A stretch of DNA of 11,849 nucleotides, from contig JAEWOP010000264.1 of the NCBI GenBank assembly GCA_023399635.1, positions 1-11,849 of the forward strand, in the 5' to 3' direction. The stretch's first letter is position 1. Every line of letters starts with the position of its first letter. This document shows, in pieces, positions 1 to 7,217 of this stretch. The position numbers and the translations under genes were made by a program. The DNA comes from Pseudomonadota bacterium. GTDB taxonomy: Bacteria > Pseudomonadota > Alphaproteobacteria > Rhizobiales > Rhizobiaceae. Below the pieces are notes generated by a model. It worked only from the letters and a program-made list of their open reading frames with translations. It was not told the DNA's origin and did not search any database.

Positions 1-2027
1 CGCGGCACGCCCAGGGTCTTGCCCAGCACCTTCTCGAGTTCGGGTGTGGGATACTCGACCGGCACCAGACCCTCGCGCCTTCGCAGATAAGGATGGACCA
101 TGTCGCCCTGGATCGGGCCGGGCCTGACGATCGCCACCTCGATGACGAGGTCATAGAACTTTCTCGGCTTGAGCCTGGGCAGCATCGACATCTGCGCCCG
201 GCTTTCGATCTGGAAGACGCCGATCGTGTCGGCACGGCAGATCATGTCGAAGACATTCGGATCGTTTTCCTTGGCCATCAGGCTCGCCAGCGTTTCCTCC
301 CGCCCGTAATGATCCTGCAGGAGCGCCAGGCCTCTCCTCAGGCAGCTCAGCATTCCGAGCGCCAGCACGTCGATCTTGAGGAGCTTCAGCGTGTCGAGAT
401 CGTCCTTGTCCCACTCGATCATGTAGCGGCCGGGCATGGCCGTCTTCATGATTGGCACCACCTCGTCGAGCCTGTCGCGCGTGATCAGGAAGCCGCCGAC
501 ATGCTGGGTCAGGTGCCGGGGAAAGCCCATCAATTCCTTGGCATGGGCAATGACCTTCTGGGTTGTAGGGTGGGCAAGATCAAGGCCGGCGACCTTTGCT
601 TCCCGTTCCGACAGTCCTTCTTCCGACCAGCCCCAGACAGTGCTTGCGAGCGCCGCTTGTACGTCCTCGGACAAACCGAATGCCTTGGCCACCTCACGGC
701 CGGCCATCCGCGTCCGGTAGCTGGTCACCGCCGCTGTCAGCCCGGCATGGCGAAAGCCGTAATGCTGGTAGATATACTGGATGATCTCCTCACGCCGCTC
801 GTGCTCGAAGTCGACATCGATATCCGGCGGCTCGTTTCTCTCCGTCGAGATGAAGCGCTCGAACAGGAGCGTGCTGTGAACAGGATCGACTTCCGTAATT
901 CCAAGACAGTAGCAGACAGCGGAGTTGGCGGCTGACCCCCGCCCCTGGCAGAGGATCTTCAGCACGTCACGGGCATGAGAAACGATGTGGCGGACGGTGA
1001 GGAAGTACGGCTCGTATTTCATTTCCTTGATCAGGGCGAGCTCATAGCGGATGAGGCTGGCGACCTTGGGGGGAACACATCCCCCATAGCGCTCCGCGGC
1101 TCCCTTCCAGGTCGCCCTCTCCAAGGTTTCTGAAATCGTCTCTCCCGGAACACTTTCGTCGGGATAATTGTGCTGCAGCTCATCTAAGGAAAATTGGAGC
1201 CGGCTGAAGAAGCTTCCCGTGTTGATTATTGCTTCTGGGTAATCCGCAAACAGTCGGGCCATCTCCTGGCGGGTCTTCAGATGCCGCTCGCCGTTCGGCG
1301 CCAGACGAAAGCCAGCCTCCGAAATCGGGACATGCTCCCGGATCGCCGTCACCACGTCGGCGAGCGAGCGCCTTTCAGGTAGATGATAAAGCGGCTGGTT
1401 GCTGGCCAGTAGCGGTACACGATGAGCGGCTGCAACCGCAGCAAAGGCTGCAAAGACAAGCCTGTCTTGACCGGCATAGCTCGGTGAAAGCATCAAGTAG
1501 ACAGCGCGCCCGAATTTCTTCCGCAGCAGCGTCAGAACTTCGCCGAGCTTTTTCAGGTAGGCATCGTCTGAGACGCAAACAGGATCTGGCACAACGGCCA
1601 GCATCATCTCGTGTCCCCATTCCAGAAGATCCCATTCTTCCAGGATGCAGCCACCTTTCTCTGCCCGCAGATTTCCCCGGCTGAGGAGGCGGCAGAGATG
1701 ACCCCACCCTTTCCGATTGATGGGATATGCCAGGACATCGGGGGTAAGGTCGGAAAAAACCAGCCTTGCTCCCGGCTGCATCTGACAAGGCCGGGGAACC
1801 TCCTTCTCCTCTTCATGACCGGCCTGCCGCCGTTGATGTCGCTCAACGAGATCTCGTACATGACTGTGAGCACGCACCACACCGGCAACCGAGTTGCAGT
1901 CTGCAATCCCAAGCCCCGGCAAACCCAGCAGAGACGCCGCCAGCACCATTTCCTCCGGCTTTGATGCCCCTTTCAGAAAGGAAAAATTGGTTTGGGCACC
2001 AATCTCAAAGAAAACGGGCCCCGCCAT
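1..2027 (-). CDS. dnaE2: Error-prone DNA polymerase III alpha-like subunit DnaE2 (ImuC), 3' part outside the window
   Basis: This is the translesion polymerase of the SOS mutasome, a C-family enzyme that works with ImuA, ImuB and the beta clamp. I translated the frame by hand from the ATG at 2027 to the left edge: 675 codons, with no stop or frameshift. The family is about 1,050-1,100 residues, so roughly the last 400 are missing. The N-terminal PHP region carries the DnaE2-type TNFSFLKGAS (about residues 13-22) in place of a typical metal-binding PHP motif, followed by GIADCNSVAGVVRAH. The polymerase core has PPDIDVDFEHERR, with Asp402 and Asp404 as the likely catalytic pair, and KIDVLALGM with Asp553 as the likely third carboxylate. 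The ATG overlaps the imuB TGA by one base (TGATG) and no good Shine-Dalgarno sequence precedes it, so translational coupling to imuB is likely. Identity is secure; the true 3' end cannot be seen. Confidence 0.96.
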   Translation of the reverse strand, partial: MAGPVFFEIGAQTNFSFLKGASKPEEMVLAASLLGLPGLGIADCNSVAGVVRAHSHVRDLVERHQRRQAGHEEEKEVPRPCQMQPGARLVFSDLTPDVLAYPINRKGWGHLCRLLSRGNLRAEKGGCILEEWDLLEWGHEMMLAVVPDPVCVSDDAYLKKLGEVLTLLRKKFGRAVYLMLSPSYAGQDRLVFAAFAAVAAAHRVPLLASNQPLYHLPERRSLADVVTAIREHVPISEAGFRLAPNGERHLKTRQEMARLFADYPEAIINTGSFFSRLQFSLDELQHNYPDESVPGETISETLERATWKGAAERYGGCVPPKVASLIRYELALIKEMKYEPYFLTVRHIVSHARDVLKILCQGRGSAANSAVCYCLGITEVDPVHSTLLFERFISTERNEPPDIDVDFEHERREEIIQYIYQHYGFRHAGLTAAVTSYRTRMAGREVAKAFGLSEDVQAALASTVWGWSEEGLSEREAKVAGLDLAHPTTQKVIAHAKELMGFPRHLTQHVGGFLITRDRLDEVVPIMKTAMPGRYMIEWDKDDLDTLKLLKIDVLALGMLSCLRRGLALLQDHYGREETLASLMAKENDPNVFDMICRADTIGVFQIESRAQMSMLPRLKPRKFYDLVIEVAIVRPGPIQGDMVHPYLRRREGLVPVEYPTPELEKVLGKTLGVP

Positions 2028-3637
2028 CACGCGAAGATGCCATGCATATGCCAGGTGGGTCGGTAATCAGCAGTGTAGTGACCCTGCCGGTAGACCCAGA
2101 ACCGGTGTCCGGAGGCCACTTCCAGGCGAAAATAATCCCTTTCCTGGACTGTTTCCTGATCCAGCCACCATTCCGGTGAAATGCGCTCAGGGCCTTCCGC
2201 ACGCGCGACATCGTGGAGAACGCGGCGCCACCGGAACCGGCTTGGCGGTCCGTCCGGAACGATCGCGGCAAAAGCTTCCACTGGCTCCGGCCTTGAAAGC
2301 AGCCGCAACGGCCTTTCTCTTTCCGTCATACCGACCGGATTTTTCTTATCCGCATTTTCCGGATGATGACCAAGGGCAGGATAAGCGAAAACGGCGCGTT
2401 CGGGGATATGGCTTTCTCGAAACTGGAATGCCCGAAGCACTTCATCACCCAGTCTGGCGGAAACACGATCGATCAAATCGGCCAGTGGTGCTTCTCCCCG
2501 AGCTTGCCCCAGGAGATTGTCCTGGCTCGGCTCGCAGAGATCATGTTGAAGCACATTGAGCCGCAAAAGCTCAAACCCGAAGCCAGCATCCAGTTCGTCG
2601 TGAACAGACTTCAATCTCTCGGCAAATAATCCTGCAATTCTTTGCGGATCCCGCAGAGGGCGGGAGGCGCCGGCAGCGATCCGGAAGACCCGGCCATCCA
2701 CCCGAAACAACACGAGTTCGAAAACCCTTCCTCCCACCCCGCGAGCCTCCAGACTGGCATGCAGGGATTGAGCAATGCGCGCCGTGAGCTCCAAAATGGC
2801 TTCTTCCGCCTGAATGGCTTCCGCCAGCCTGCGCTCGACCGAAAGGAGGGCCACCGCACGCCGTGGCGAAATCGGCTCCTCCTCCTGCCCGAGTGCCTGG
2901 TCGAGTCGGAGAAGGACATGGCTTCCGAACCGGCGCGCCAAAGGTGCGCGCGGCATCGACAGTAGGTCCCCTACCTGCTTTAGCCCAAGTTTGCTCAAGG
3001 CTGCAGTGGCCTCTCCACTGATGCGCAGGCAGGCAACCGGCCAAGATCGGAGCACCTCCCTCTCTTCACCATCCGCAATCACTCCACCTGTACCGAAACG
3101 ACAGGCGGCCCAGGAAAGGCCGGGAGATCCCGATATGGCCCCTTGCACTTTGAATCCCATCTGGAACAGGCGAAGAAGAATGTCGTCCAGCAGCGCCTGC
3201 TCTCCACCAAACAGATGCGTGCAGCCGGTAATATCGAGAAACAGCCCGTCGCCACCGTCGAGCGCCACCAGCGGCGTGTAGCGATCGCACCAGTCGGCGA
3301 TCGCTTCCAGCAGCGCTTTGTCTGCAGCCAGATCCTCTTCGACAACATCGATCGCTGGATACATGGCTCGCGCTTCGGCAAGACCTTGACCGTACCGTAA
3401 CCCGAGTCCCGCGGCTATCTCATCCAGCGAGGTCAGCCGGATGCCATTGTCGCGTCGCCCGGAGCAGAGCAGGGGCGGATGCTCAGGACGCCCGTTCAAA
3501 CGCCATGAGGCGCCCCATAGCCGACGCGCTATCCGATCCGTCGGAAGATACGGAAATGTTAGCGCCAGAATGCGTTGCCGCGTTCCCGGAAAGGCGAGAC
3601 GGCTCTGGTTGTCGGGCAAGGGAAAATTGACGGTCAC
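2027..3637 (-). CDS. imuB: Y-family polymerase-like protein ImuB, SOS mutasome subunit
   Basis: ImuB is a catalytically inactive Y-family polymerase relative that bridges DnaE2, ImuA and the beta clamp. With the start chosen here it is 536 residues. The recognisable core starts near residue 22 with RILALTFPYLPTDRIARR, where active Y-family enzymes have a metal-binding Asp motif. The second catalytic region reads LDGGDGLFLDITG (about 126-138) in place of the SIDE-type motif, followed by THLFGGE. Loss of the carboxylates is normal for ImuB. Further on are helix-hairpin-helix-like and little-finger regions and a conserved RPLRLLSRPEPVE segment near the C-terminus. The start is uncertain: there is no ATG near the core. 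I chose GTG at 3637, preceded by GGAG at ten bases; TTG at 3619 is an alternative, and an ATG at 3781 would add an unconserved arm. The 5' end lies inside imuA and the 3' end overlaps dnaE2 by one base. Confidence 0.93.
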   Translation of the reverse strand: MTVNFPLPDNQSRLAFPGTRQRILALTFPYLPTDRIARRLWGASWRLNGRPEHPPLLCSGRRDNGIRLTSLDEIAAGLGLRYGQGLAEARAMYPAIDVVEEDLAADKALLEAIADWCDRYTPLVALDGGDGLFLDITGCTHLFGGEQALLDDILLRLFQMGFKVQGAISGSPGLSWAACRFGTGGVIADGEEREVLRSWPVACLRISGEATAALSKLGLKQVGDLLSMPRAPLARRFGSHVLLRLDQALGQEEEPISPRRAVALLSVERRLAEAIQAEEAILELTARIAQSLHASLEARGVGGRVFELVLFRVDGRVFRIAAGASRPLRDPQRIAGLFAERLKSVHDELDAGFGFELLRLNVLQHDLCEPSQDNLLGQARGEAPLADLIDRVSARLGDEVLRAFQFRESHIPERAVFAYPALGHHPENADKKNPVGMTERERPLRLLSRPEPVEAFAAIVPDGPPSRFRWRRVLHDVARAEGPERISPEWWLDQETVQERDYFRLEVASGHRFWVYRQGHYTADYRPTWHMHGIFA

Positions 3638-4406
3638 GGAAATTCCACTCCAGAAGCATGGAGAGCGGAGCCGGGTTGCGGCTCTTCTCAAGGGTAAGAC
3701 GGAAAACAGGAAAACCGATGCTGCCGCCAAGCAGGGTTCCGTTGGGTAAGGCCCGCTCCGAAGCAGGACCCGGTTCGGCATGAAAGCGGAAGGCGGCGCT
3801 GCTTGCCTCCTCCTCGCCTGCGTGCCGCAGAAGCAAAATTGGCCGCCTCGCCGCCTTTGCCCGCAGGCTGAGCCTTCGGCTTTCGGACAGGCCGAAGGCG
3901 GAAGGGTTGCCTTTTATTTCCAGAATGGTCGCAGCCAGGGCGCCGCTCGTTGCAGCCGTTTCCGCAAGCCACAATGCATCCTCCAGCCTCCTGGGGAGTG
4001 CATGAAGAAAATGTTTCACCTGCAGGCCGTGTTGCGCGAGCCCTACCGGATAAGGCAGCCCGGCCTCGCCATTGGAAAACCTGTCACTGATCCACAAGAA
4101 GGCGGAAGCCTCGGCCTGCCGCTGGATCAGTGCTGCCAGCGCCAGAACAAAACCACTCCCTGCCCCGGCATGGCGCATGGCAGAGGTACGGATTTCCGTC
4201 AGGCCATCCAGGGGAAGACCCCCATCCAGCGCTGCATCCATGTCCGGAATTCCAACCGGAATCCGATACGAGAGCCTGTCAGCACCAGCCTCCCGTCCAT
4301 CCCGCCGCTGCTCCTGCGCCATCAGCGCCGGGGCCTTGCCTTCCAGTTTGGCAATCGTCTCACGCAGGGCAAAAAGTCTCTCCTGCGCCGTGGCATGTTG
4401 GGCCAT
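3483..4406 (-). CDS. imuA: ImuA, RecA/SulA-like SOS mutasome subunit
   Basis: First gene of the mutasome operon; 307 residues. ImuA is a RecA-related protein that interacts with RecA and ImuB during SOS mutagenesis. The N-terminus ERLFALRETIAKLEG is typical of the family and is followed by GIPDMDAALDGGLPLDGL, the RecA-like entry into the core, then a GAGSGFVLALAAL segment at the position of a degenerate P-loop. The C-terminal 50 residues or so are Ser/Ala-rich, poorly conserved to my eye, and encoded by DNA shared with the imuB 5' end in another frame. The ATG at 4406 was chosen because GGAG lies eight bases upstream and because the LexA box ends just before it. An upstream in-frame ATG at 4649 would run through the operator and into the divergent gene and is unlikely. 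Confidence 0.9.
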   Translation of the reverse strand: MAQHATAQERLFALRETIAKLEGKAPALMAQEQRRDGREAGADRLSYRIPVGIPDMDAALDGGLPLDGLTEIRTSAMRHAGAGSGFVLALAALIQRQAEASAFLWISDRFSNGEAGLPYPVGLAQHGLQVKHFLHALPRRLEDALWLAETAATSGALAATILEIKGNPSAFGLSESRRLSLRAKAARRPILLLRHAGEEEASSAAFRFHAEPGPASERALPNGTLLGGSIGFPVFRLTLEKSRNPAPLSMLLEWNFRDRQFSLARQPEPSRLSGNAATHSGANISVSSDGSDSASAMGRLMAFERAS

Positions 4407-4427
4407 GGCGTCAGCTCCATTTAGTAT

Positions 4428-4442
4428 GTTCACTTTATGTTC
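4428..4442 (-). promoter_or_regulatory. LexA operator (SOS box) of the imuA-imuB-dnaE2 operon
   Basis: The plus strand reads GTTCACTTTATGTTC, a perfect GTTC-N7-GTTC direct repeat, which is the known LexA target in alphaproteobacteria. It lies 22 bases upstream of the imuA ATG, where a bound repressor would block transcription. A -35-like TTGACT lies upstream on the minus strand (4474-4469), but I see no convincing -10 at standard spacing, so the promoter itself is left unassigned. The operator fits the known SOS control of imuA-imuB-dnaE2 cassettes. Confidence 0.88.
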
Positions 4443-4484
4443 TAATGGATTCCAGAGCTCCTCTGAAGAGTCAACCAGCATTTT

Positions 4485-4513
4485 GCGCCGAGACCCTGCT
4501 TCGCGCCGAGACC
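4485..4513. repeat. 11-bp direct repeat in the imuA/zincin intergenic region
   Basis: GCGCCGAGACC occurs at 4485-4495 and again at 4503-4513, 18 bases apart start to start. It lies between the LexA box and the start of the metalloprotein gene. Tandem half-sites of this kind can be a regulator's binding site, but two copies are weak evidence and could be chance. Confidence 0.45.
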
Positions 4514-4572
4514 TATGAATCCTCTCGAAAATTTTCTCGGATAGCTTATATGAACCCCAACAAGGAGCATCC

Positions 4573-5010
4573 ATGGCCCGTATTGACCAAACCGACGATT
4601 GGCGGGACCGCCACGCGCCGACTCTCAGCGCATTTGAATCGCTGGCCATCGAAGCCTATGGCAATTTGCCGGAAGAATTCCGGGCGCTGACCACCAACCT
4701 GACGATCGAAGTCGAAGATTTTCCCGATGACGAGATCTTCGAGGATATGGCGCTGGAAACGCCTTTTGATCTTCTCGGCCTTTTTGAAGGGCGCGGCATT
4801 TCCGAACGTTTTTCCATGGAAACTGGCGAGCTACCAAACCGTATCCGGCTCTATCGGCGCCCGATCCTCGATTACTGGTCGGAAAACGAGGAAACCTTGG
4901 GTGATATCATCACCCATGTTCTGATCCACGAGATCGGCCATCATTTCGGCCTGAGCGACGACGATATGGAGCGGATCGAGGCGAGCGCCGAGGAAGCAAC
5001 GGACCGCTGA
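4573..5010 (+). CDS. Zincin-like metallopeptidase family protein (HExxH, Zincin_1 type)
   Basis: A small cytosolic protein of 145 residues with no signal peptide or membrane segment. Near the C-terminus it has HEIGHHFGLSD (residues 119-129), which fits HExxHxxGxxD. His119, His123 and Asp129 would bind zinc and Glu120 would be the catalytic base. The rest is acidic (EVEDFPDDEIFEDMALE, about 46-62) and includes FDLLGLFEGRG, the pattern of the short minimal metallopeptidases common in alphaproteobacteria and actinobacteria. Substrates of this family are unknown to me. The start is well supported by AAGGAG five bases upstream of the ATG. It is divergent from imuA and converges on the DUF1737 gene with a 16-base gap. 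It shares an intergenic region with the SOS operon, but the LexA box is about 130 bases away and next to imuA, so SOS control of this gene is not implied. Confidence 0.85.
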   Translation: MARIDQTDDWRDRHAPTLSAFESLAIEAYGNLPEEFRALTTNLTIEVEDFPDDEIFEDMALETPFDLLGLFEGRGISERFSMETGELPNRIRLYRRPILDYWSENEETLGDIITHVLIHEIGHHFGLSDDDMERIEASAEEATDR

Positions 5011-5026
5011 CCTGCCTCAGCTGTCG

Positions 5027-5233
5027 TTACTGCTCACCCAGCTTCATGTCTGGATGATATTCCTTGCCTTCGACCGTCTTGGTCACTGCCTGCCCACAAT
5101 ACATCTTGTTTTCGGCAGCGTTGAAGCTGTGGCTAGGAGAGCCGTGCAACTCCCAGCCCTTGTTCAAGGCGTCGGTGACACGGTGGCAGAAGGAGGCGTC
5201 GTCGGGGCCGGTCAGGAAGCGGTAGACTTTCAT
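5027..5233 (-). CDS. DUF1737 domain protein
   Basis: A 68-residue soluble protein beginning MKVYRFLTGPDDASFCHRV, followed by LNKGWELHGSPSHSFN. This is the compact layout I associate with DUF1737, in which a short strand, a helix and a GWELHGSP segment form nearly the whole protein. Its biochemical role is unknown. Its ATG (5233-5231) overlaps the TGA of the upstream CoA ester lyase (5232-5230) as ATGA, so it is probably translated by ribosomes finishing the lyase. The end of the frame is rich in charged residues and shows no targeting signal. The stop is TAA at 5029-5027. Confidence 0.82.
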   Translation of the reverse strand: MKVYRFLTGPDDASFCHRVTDALNKGWELHGSPSHSFNAAENKMYCGQAVTKTVEGKEYHPDMKLGEQ

Positions 5234-6132
5234 GCTGTGGTGGTTGTTTGAGAGATGTAATGAGCCTTGGCCACGAGCCGTTCGGCCTGTTCCAGGTGAA
5301 GCCGCTCGACCATCTGGCCGTTCATGTTGATCACGTTGAGATCTTTCGCCGCCGGTTCGGCAAAGGCTGCAATGATCGCTCGCGCTTCCGTAACGGCCTC
5401 AGGCGACGGCCCAAAGATGTCGTTGGCCGTATCGATTTGCGCCGGGTGGATCAGCATCTTGCCATCAAAGCCCATGGCCCGGCCCTGCTTGCATTCGGTG
5501 GCGAACGCATCTGCATCACGAAAATCATTGAATACGCTGTCAATCACATCGAGACCATAAGCCCGCGCCGCCAGCACCACCTGCATCATCCAGGGGATAA
5601 GAAAGGTTCGCCCAGGTTCCGACGGAACGCCAGTGTCCTTGCGCAGATCGTTCAAGCCGAGGACGAAGCAGTCCAGACGGCCTTCCCCCTCCCGTCCCGC
5701 CGCCGCAATCGCCGCCGCATTGAGGATGCCCGCCGGTGTTTCCATCATTGCCCAGAGCCGGACACCCGTCGCATCCAGCAAAGATGTCGCGTCCCGGACC
5801 TCTTGCGGTCCCTCCACCTTCGGCAAAAGCATCGCATTCGGCCGCAACTCCAGGACTAGCTCAAGATCCGCAGCACGGTATGGCGATTCCGTTCCGTTGA
5901 TGCGGATAACTGTTTCCTGCTCCCTCGGGGGCGTTTCTTCGAAGAAGCGCCGCAAGTTGTCTCGTGCTTCCGCTTTCCTTTCCGGAAAAACAGAATCCTC
6001 CAAATCGAGGATGACCACGTCACAGCCCAGTTCATGCGTCTTGTCGAGTGCACGCCGATTGCTGGCCGGAACACTTAGACAAGAGCGGCGGACGGGAGAA
6101 TGGGTACTGGGAAGTGCAATTGCGGAGGCCAT
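5230..6132 (-). CDS. CoA ester lyase of the HpcH/HpaI aldolase / citrate lyase beta-like (CitE/Mcl) family
   Basis: Likely makes or cleaves a C-C bond in a beta-hydroxyacyl-CoA such as malyl-CoA, beta-methylmalyl-CoA or citramalyl-CoA. The exact substrate cannot be read from sequence. With the ATG at 6132 it has 300 residues, near the family norm. Visible motifs: VRRSCLSVPASN near residue 14, the phosphate/CoA-binding start of these TIM barrels; DLEDSV at 43-48; VIRING with Arg77; METPAG with Glu131; LGLNDL at 158-163 with Asp162; and KMLIHPAQI. Glu131 and Asp162 are plausible Mg2+ ligands. There are no neighbouring citD or citF genes, which argues against a true citrate lyase subunit. An upstream ATG at 6216 would add 28 residues with no family resemblance. 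The Shine-Dalgarno sequence is weak. The gene is coupled to the DUF1737 gene by a 4-base overlap. Confidence 0.9.
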   Translation of the reverse strand: MASAIALPSTHSPVRRSCLSVPASNRRALDKTHELGCDVVILDLEDSVFPERKAEARDNLRRFFEETPPREQETVIRINGTESPYRAADLELVLELRPNAMLLPKVEGPQEVRDATSLLDATGVRLWAMMETPAGILNAAAIAAAGREGEGRLDCFVLGLNDLRKDTGVPSEPGRTFLIPWMMQVVLAARAYGLDVIDSVFNDFRDADAFATECKQGRAMGFDGKMLIHPAQIDTANDIFGPSPEAVTEARAIIAAFAEPAAKDLNVINMNGQMVERLHLEQAERLVAKAHYISQTTTTA

Positions 6133-6165
6133 CGCGATTTTGTGACAAGGTTTTGGCCGCGGCGC

Positions 6166-6194
6166 AATATGGCAATGCCCGGAAAGCCTTGCAA
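6166..6194 (-). promoter_or_regulatory. Predicted sigma-70-type promoter for the CoA lyase-DUF1737 unit
   Basis: On the minus strand TTGCAA (6194-6189) is followed after 17 bases by CATATT (6171-6166). Spacing is optimal, and transcription would start near 6159, about 27 bases before the ATG at 6132. It lies in the 107-base divergent gap, the only sensible place for this promoter. The match is partial and unproven. Confidence 0.42.
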
Positions 6195-6239
6195 GCGAAG
6201 CCGGCAGCGACCACATTGCCTTTCAGGAAAGGTATTGCC

Positions 6240-6467
6240 ATGCAAAACATTCGCTCGTTCTTCCTGTTCGCCACCGGCATTGCGCTTTTTGCGCTGGCCG
6301 CGCTCCTCACGGCATCTCTTACGGTGGCCTTTGTGGGCATCTTGGGAGCTCTTGCCGCCGGCCGTCTTCTTTCGGCGCGGCTGAAACCCGTACCGGTGCG
6401 CGTCAAGGCGCAGAAGGATGACATGCGTGTATGGAACGACGGACGCGGCACGATCATCGACCTCTGA
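6240..6467 (+). CDS. Small membrane protein of unknown function
   Basis: 75 residues, starting MQNIRSFFLFATGIALF. Residues about 6-45 are almost entirely hydrophobic and could form two closely spaced transmembrane helices, split around LTASLTVAF. A basic stretch (SARLKPVPVRVKAQK) and a polar tail ending WNDGRGTIIDL follow and would be cytoplasmic. AGGAAAGG lies a few bases upstream of the ATG and supports this start over a longer reading from 6048, which would cross the divergent promoter and the lyase start. I do not recognise the family. It lies alone between the divergent lyase and leuD, on the leuD strand, 129 bases before it. Confidence 0.7.
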   Translation: MQNIRSFFLFATGIALFALAALLTASLTVAFVGILGALAAGRLLSARLKPVPVRVKAQKDDMRVWNDGRGTIIDL

Positions 6468-6508
6468 TCCAACTTAGCGTCTGCAGAATGCGCTCGATTT
6501 CCGGCCGC

Positions 6509-6528
6509 TGGCGTACCGTGTAACGCCA
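6509..6528. repeat. Inverted repeat upstream of leuD
   Basis: TGGCGT at 6509-6514 and ACGCCA at 6523-6528 are perfect complements around an 8-base spacer. It lies between the small membrane protein gene and leuD. It has no U-tract on either side, so it may be a weak hairpin or a dimeric regulator site for leuD. I found no convincing sigma-70 promoter in this 129-base gap. Confidence 0.35.
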
Positions 6529-6596
6529 AACGGTTCTTCAAATCGACGGTGTTTTGCTTTAAGGCCTTGCGCAAATAATTCCTGCGGAGGCAGATC

Positions 6597-7202
6597 ATGG
6601 AAAAGTTCACCAAGCTTACCGGCGTTGCCGCGCCGCTTCCGGTCGTCAATGTCGATACCGACATGATCATTCCGAAGGATTACCTGAAGACAATCAAGCG
6701 CACCGGGCTTGGGAAAGGTCTCTTCGCGGAGGCTCGGTTCAAGGAAGATGGCTCCGAGAACCCGGATTTTGTGCTGAACAAGCCAGCTTATCGCAACGCC
6801 AAGATCCTCGTTGCCGGTGACAATTTCGGCTGCGGCTCCTCGCGGGAGCATGCCCCTTGGGCGCTTCTCGATTTCGGCATCCGCTGCGTGATCTCCACCT
6901 CCTTTGCCGACATCTTCTACAACAACTGTTTCAAGAACGGCATCTTGCCGATCGTCGTCTCCCAAGACGATCTCGACAAACTGATGGACGATGCCTCGCG
7001 CGGCTCCAATGCCGTGCTGACGATCGACCTGGAAGCGCAGGAAATTTCTGGCCCCGATGGTGGCACGATCACCTTCGATATCGACCCCGCGCGCAAGCAC
7101 ATCATGCTGGAAGGTCTTGACGACATCGCCAGCACGCTGAAGAGCGAGACCGTCATCGGCAGCTTTGAACAGAAGATCAGCACCGAGCGGCCCTGGCTCT
7201 GA
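6597..7202 (+). CDS. leuD: 3-isopropylmalate dehydratase small subunit
   Basis: With the LeuC large subunit (not in this window) this cytosolic protein isomerises 2-isopropylmalate to 3-isopropylmalate in leucine synthesis. 201 residues, the normal length for the proteobacterial form. The N-terminus PLPVVNVDTDMIIPKDYLK and the swivel-domain signature GDNFGCGSSREHAPWAL (about 77-93) are diagnostic, followed by ISTSFADIFYNNCFKNGILP. GGAGG at 6586-6590, six bases before the ATG, fixes the start. The Rid-family gene follows after 15 bases and leuB after that, so the three are probably cotranscribed. No leucine-rich leader ORF was seen upstream. Confidence 0.97.
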   Translation: MEKFTKLTGVAAPLPVVNVDTDMIIPKDYLKTIKRTGLGKGLFAEARFKEDGSENPDFVLNKPAYRNAKILVAGDNFGCGSSREHAPWALLDFGIRCVISTSFADIFYNNCFKNGILPIVVSQDDLDKLMDDASRGSNAVLTIDLEAQEISGPDGGTITFDIDPARKHIMLEGLDDIASTLKSETVIGSFEQKISTERPWL

Positions 7203-7217
7203 CCGGCTAAAAGGCAA

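Noticed and set aside
93..935. 280-codon plus-strand open frame
   Set aside because: It lies antisense to dnaE2, whose minus-strand frame translates continuously with catalytic motifs. The plus-strand product has no recognisable domain and reflects codon bias.
3638..3781. N-terminal extension of ImuB from ATG 3781
   Set aside because: The extra 48 residues lie wholly inside imuA in another frame, have no ImuB-like features, and would make the protein longer than the family.
4407..4649. N-terminal extension of ImuA from ATG 4649
   Set aside because: It would cross the LexA box and run into the divergent zincin gene, and ATG 4406 has a good ribosome site and the family N-terminus.
6554..6581. 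Promoter-like TTGCTT-N16-TAATTC before leuD
   Set aside because: The transcript would start at about the Shine-Dalgarno sequence of leuD, leaving no usable ribosome site.
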